Source: Vulcanimicrobiota bacterium (GTDB lineage: Bacteria > Vulcanimicrobiota > Vulcanimicrobiia > Vulcanimicrobiales > Vulcanimicrobiaceae). From it: 15,145 bases of DNA. A program made the position numbers and the translations under genes. Location: assembly GCA_019245995.1 (NCBI GenBank), contig JAFAQW010000187.1, forward strand, positions 1-15,145, written 5' to 3'. Shown here piece after piece: positions 13,286 to 15,145 of the stretch. Positions within the stretch are counted from its first letter, which is position 1, and each line of letters opens with the position of its first letter. The notes beneath the pieces are model-generated. The model was not told the DNA's origin and made no database searches. It saw nothing but the letters and a program-made list of their open reading frames with translations.

Positions 13286-14096
13286 GGTCGGAAAATACGA
13301 ACCGATAGCCCATATCTCGAAGGCGGCGCGGCACGACGCGCTGACCCGTCAAGAGCAACTGCGCGCCTTCGCCGAGCGCGGCCTTCAACGCAAGCGCGGG
13401 CACCGCGAAGCGAGTTGGGCGGTGCAACGCCTCGCCGAGCTCTCGGGTCAAGGTTTCGTTCGTAACGGCATTCGGCGCGCAAGCGTTGATTGCACCGTTG
13501 GCCCCGTCGAGCGCCATGACGTAGATCTGTGCCAGGTCGGCGATGTGAATCCACGAGATCCACTGGGAGCCGGTCCCGACGCGGCCGCCGATTCCCGCGC
13601 GGAACGGCGGAAGGAGCTTTGCCAGCGCGCCGCCGTCGGTTCCGAGCGCGACGCCCGTGCGGATGCAAGCGACGCGCATGCCGAGTCCCTCGGCGCGGAC
13701 TGCTTCGCGCTCCCAACCAATGCAGACCCGTGCGAGGAAATCCGCACCGGGCGGGCTTTCCTCGGTGAACGTTTCGGTGTCGCTGGTGCCGTAGTAGCCG
13801 ACGCCCGAGGCGGTGACGTAGACCGTGGCGCGACGGTTGACTTGCGCCAGCGCCTCGAGAAATCGCCGCGGCAACTCCACACGGCTCGATTCGATCCGCC
13901 GTTTGACTGCGGCGTTCCATCGTTGGCCGAGCGGTTTGCCGGAAAGGTTCACGATGGCATCGCAATCCGCGGCGGTTGCGGCCGCGAGGTGCGGCTCACG
14001 CAGGGACGCAACGATCACCTCGTCGCCACGCGCGCGCAGCGCCTCCGCCAAATGACGGCCCACGAAACCGGAGCCGCCCAGCAACAGAACCCTCAT
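13257..14096 (-). CDS. TIGR01777/YfcH-family NAD(P)-dependent epimerase-like SDR
   Basis: 279 residues of an extended short-chain dehydrogenase. The N-terminal Rossmann motif is GGSGFVG (7-13). The family-specific NLSGKPLGQRWN (50-61), ASGVGYYG (96-103), GTGSQWISWIH (174-184) and NAVTNETLT, plus the C-terminal DUF1731 region GQRVVPRRLRDMGY, place it in the YfcH/TIGR01777 group. The biochemical role of this group is not established; some are linked to cell division (SulA-like naming) or lipid/sugar metabolism. The ATG at 14096 gives the expected start MRVLLLGGSG and lies 19 nt after the GlcE-like stop. A TTG at 14129 would add 11 residues that overlap the GlcE gene and was not chosen. The gene ends inside trxB on the other strand. 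It is co-directional with the GlcE-like gene and probably cotranscribed. Confidence 0.92.
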   Translation of the reverse strand: MRVLLLGGSGFVGRHLAEALRARGDEVIVASLREPHLAAATAADCDAIVNLSGKPLGQRWNAAVKRRIESSRVELPRRFLEALAQVNRRATVYVTASGVGYYGTSDTETFTEESPPGADFLARVCIGWEREAVRAEGLGMRVACIRTGVALGTDGGALAKLLPPFRAGIGGRVGTGSQWISWIHIADLAQIYVMALDGANGAINACAPNAVTNETLTRELGEALHRPTRFAVPALALKAALGEGAQLLLTGQRVVPRRLRDMGYRFVFSDLKAALANLL

Positions 14097-14115
14097 CGTC
14101 TCGTTCGGCGCCGCA

Positions 14116-15145
14116 TTAGATGTTGCCAACGAAGCGGCCGGGGTTGAGCGTTCGGTTGGGATCGAAGCGCCGCTTGAGCGCGCGCATCTTTTCGATCGCG
14201 TCGGGCTGCGCGCCCCACACCTGCAAGTTGCTCCGATGCGGGTGGGCGCACGCGATCACCTGCGCCCGCGGCTCGATTTCGTGCAACGCGTCGTCGAAGT
14301 TTTCGAGCTTCCCTCCGAGCAGGCGCGTATCGAGATCGCTCGCGCGCACCACGACGTCGCCGTTCATTATGTCGAGGATCACCTCGAACCGCAGGCCAAA
14401 CCGCGCCGTAAGCTCGCACACGGCGAGCGCGGTCTTTTCGGATTCTTGCACGAGCTTATGGATGCGATACGTAACGGAGCGCTCGCCCAGAGCGGCGACG
14501 TACGCGTCCACGATTCGTTGGAACGCCTCGCGCGCGCCGGCGTCGATGACGTGCGTGCTCGGAACGCCGGCGCGGCCGAGCGCCGACCGCAGATCGCGGG
14601 TTGCCCGTTCCAGCACGGCCGCGCTGCCCTCGAGCAACACGGCGACGCGACCGTCGTCGCCGTCTTCGCCGTCGATCGAGTGATAAAACCCTCGTATCCA
14701 TAGCGCGGCGGCGGGAGGGATCGCAAGATCGAGAAGGTGCGCGCATGCACGCGTACGCGTGTGCTCGGGCAACGGCGCAAAGAGCATGCGCGCCTGCGCC
14801 GAGAGCGGCACGGTCTTCAGGTTGACCTGCGCCAGGACGCCGAGCGTGCCGAAGGAGCCGGCGTAGAGACGGCTCATGTCGTAACCGGCGACGTTCTTCA
14901 CGACCATTCCGCCGGCTTTTGCGACCGTTCCATCGGCCAGCACGACCGTCGAGCCGATCACGTAGTCGCGCAACCGGCCGTAGAGATGGCGGCGGGGACC
15001 GAGCCATCCGGCAGCGAGCGTGCCGCCGAGCGTCGCATACTGCGGTCGCGGCGCGTCGAGCGGTAGGAACTGCCCTTGTGCCGCCAGCAGGGACGTCACG
15101 CGCTGCAGCGGCGTACCGGCGAATGCCGCCAGGGTTAGGTCTGCG
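14116..15145 (-). CDS. Glycolate oxidase FAD-binding subunit GlcE-like (FAD-linked oxidase), N-terminus outside the window
   Basis: The frame stays open to the right window edge, so the gene is 5'-partial; 342 residues are visible. The first visible residues, ADLTLAAFAGTPL, match an internal GlcE position rather than a start. A GTG at 15099 could be mistaken for the start but lies inside the conserved FAD domain. Landmarks of the PCMH-type FAD fold are present: TLGGTLAAG (38-46), KNVAGYD (83-89) and GSFGTLG (96-102), with a C-terminal FDPNRTLNPGRFVG ending. GlcE works with GlcD and the Fe-S protein GlcF to oxidise glycolate to glyoxylate at the membrane. GlcD would be expected upstream (to the right), but it cannot be seen. 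A related D-lactate or other 2-hydroxyacid dehydrogenase subunit remains possible. Confidence 0.88.
   Translation of the reverse strand, partial: ADLTLAAFAGTPLQRVTSLLAAQGQFLPLDAPRPQYATLGGTLAAGWLGPRRHLYGRLRDYVIGSTVVLADGTVAKAGGMVVKNVAGYDMSRLYAGSFGTLGVLAQVNLKTVPLSAQARMLFAPLPEHTRTRACAHLLDLAIPPAAALWIRGFYHSIDGEDGDDGRVAVLLEGSAAVLERATRDLRSALGRAGVPSTHVIDAGAREAFQRIVDAYVAALGERSVTYRIHKLVQESEKTALAVCELTARFGLRFEVILDIMNGDVVVRASDLDTRLLGGKLENFDDALHEIEPRAQVIACAHPHRSNLQVWGAQPDAIEKMRALKRRFDPNRTLNPGRFVGNI

Noticed and set aside
14097..14129. TTG start for the epimerase at 14129
   Set aside because: The added residues precede the standard MRVLLLGGSG start and overlap the GlcE-like stop; no ribosome-binding site is seen.
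15097..15099. GTG as start of the GlcE-like protein
   Set aside because: The frame continues to the window edge with conserved GlcE residues (ADLT, AGTPL), so this GTG is internal.

Overview
This is a gene-dense, high-GC stretch (roughly 63-66% by eye) of a bacterial chromosome. It holds short intergenic gaps, frequent GTG starts, stop/start overlaps and mostly weak Shine-Dalgarno sequences. I see no rRNA, tRNA, CRISPR array or insertion sequence. The gene mix (TldD/TldE pair, ACT-domain malic enzyme, small type III PKS cassette, YVTN-propeller/phosphoesterase fusion, GlcE-type FAD oxidase) suggests a poorly cultured, environmental, probably heterotrophic bacterium. A lineage such as Candidatus Eremiobacterota is a low-confidence guess, and the sequence alone does not fix the phylum.

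Left block (+ strand, 1-4376): the 3' end of a PBP4-family D-Ala-D-Ala carboxypeptidase runs directly (TAGTG overlap) into tldD, which overlaps tldE by 8 bp. An ACT-domain malic enzyme follows, so these four genes look like one transcription unit. Next, on the minus strand (4411-6006), a type III polyketide synthase is followed by an isoprenylcysteine-methyltransferase-like membrane methyltransferase. This layout resembles the Bacillus BpsA/BpsB alkylpyrone synthase and O-methyltransferase pair. The PKS C-terminus and the junction between the two genes are made of a short palindromic repeat.

Centre block (+ strand, 6066-11422): a YVTN beta-propeller/phosphoesterase-like exported protein, a DDAH/arginine-deiminase-fold protein, an intact calcineurin-like metallophosphoesterase, and an ABC-2 ATPase/permease pair. 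By visual alignment with known family motifs, the first two appear to have lost their catalytic residues. They are coupled by a 4-bp overlap, so they may be a pair of non-catalytic binding or sensor proteins. This is the most unusual part of the window.

Right block: a minus-strand gene fusing an N-terminal XRE-type helix-turn-helix to a metallo-beta-lactamase hydrolase (11435-12268) is divergent from a thioredoxin reductase (12344-13285). The reductase overlaps tail-to-tail with a YfcH/TIGR01777-family sugar-epimerase-like SDR (13257-14096, minus). That gene lies just downstream of a glycolate-oxidase GlcE-like FAD subunit, which runs off the right edge of the window (14116-15145, minus).
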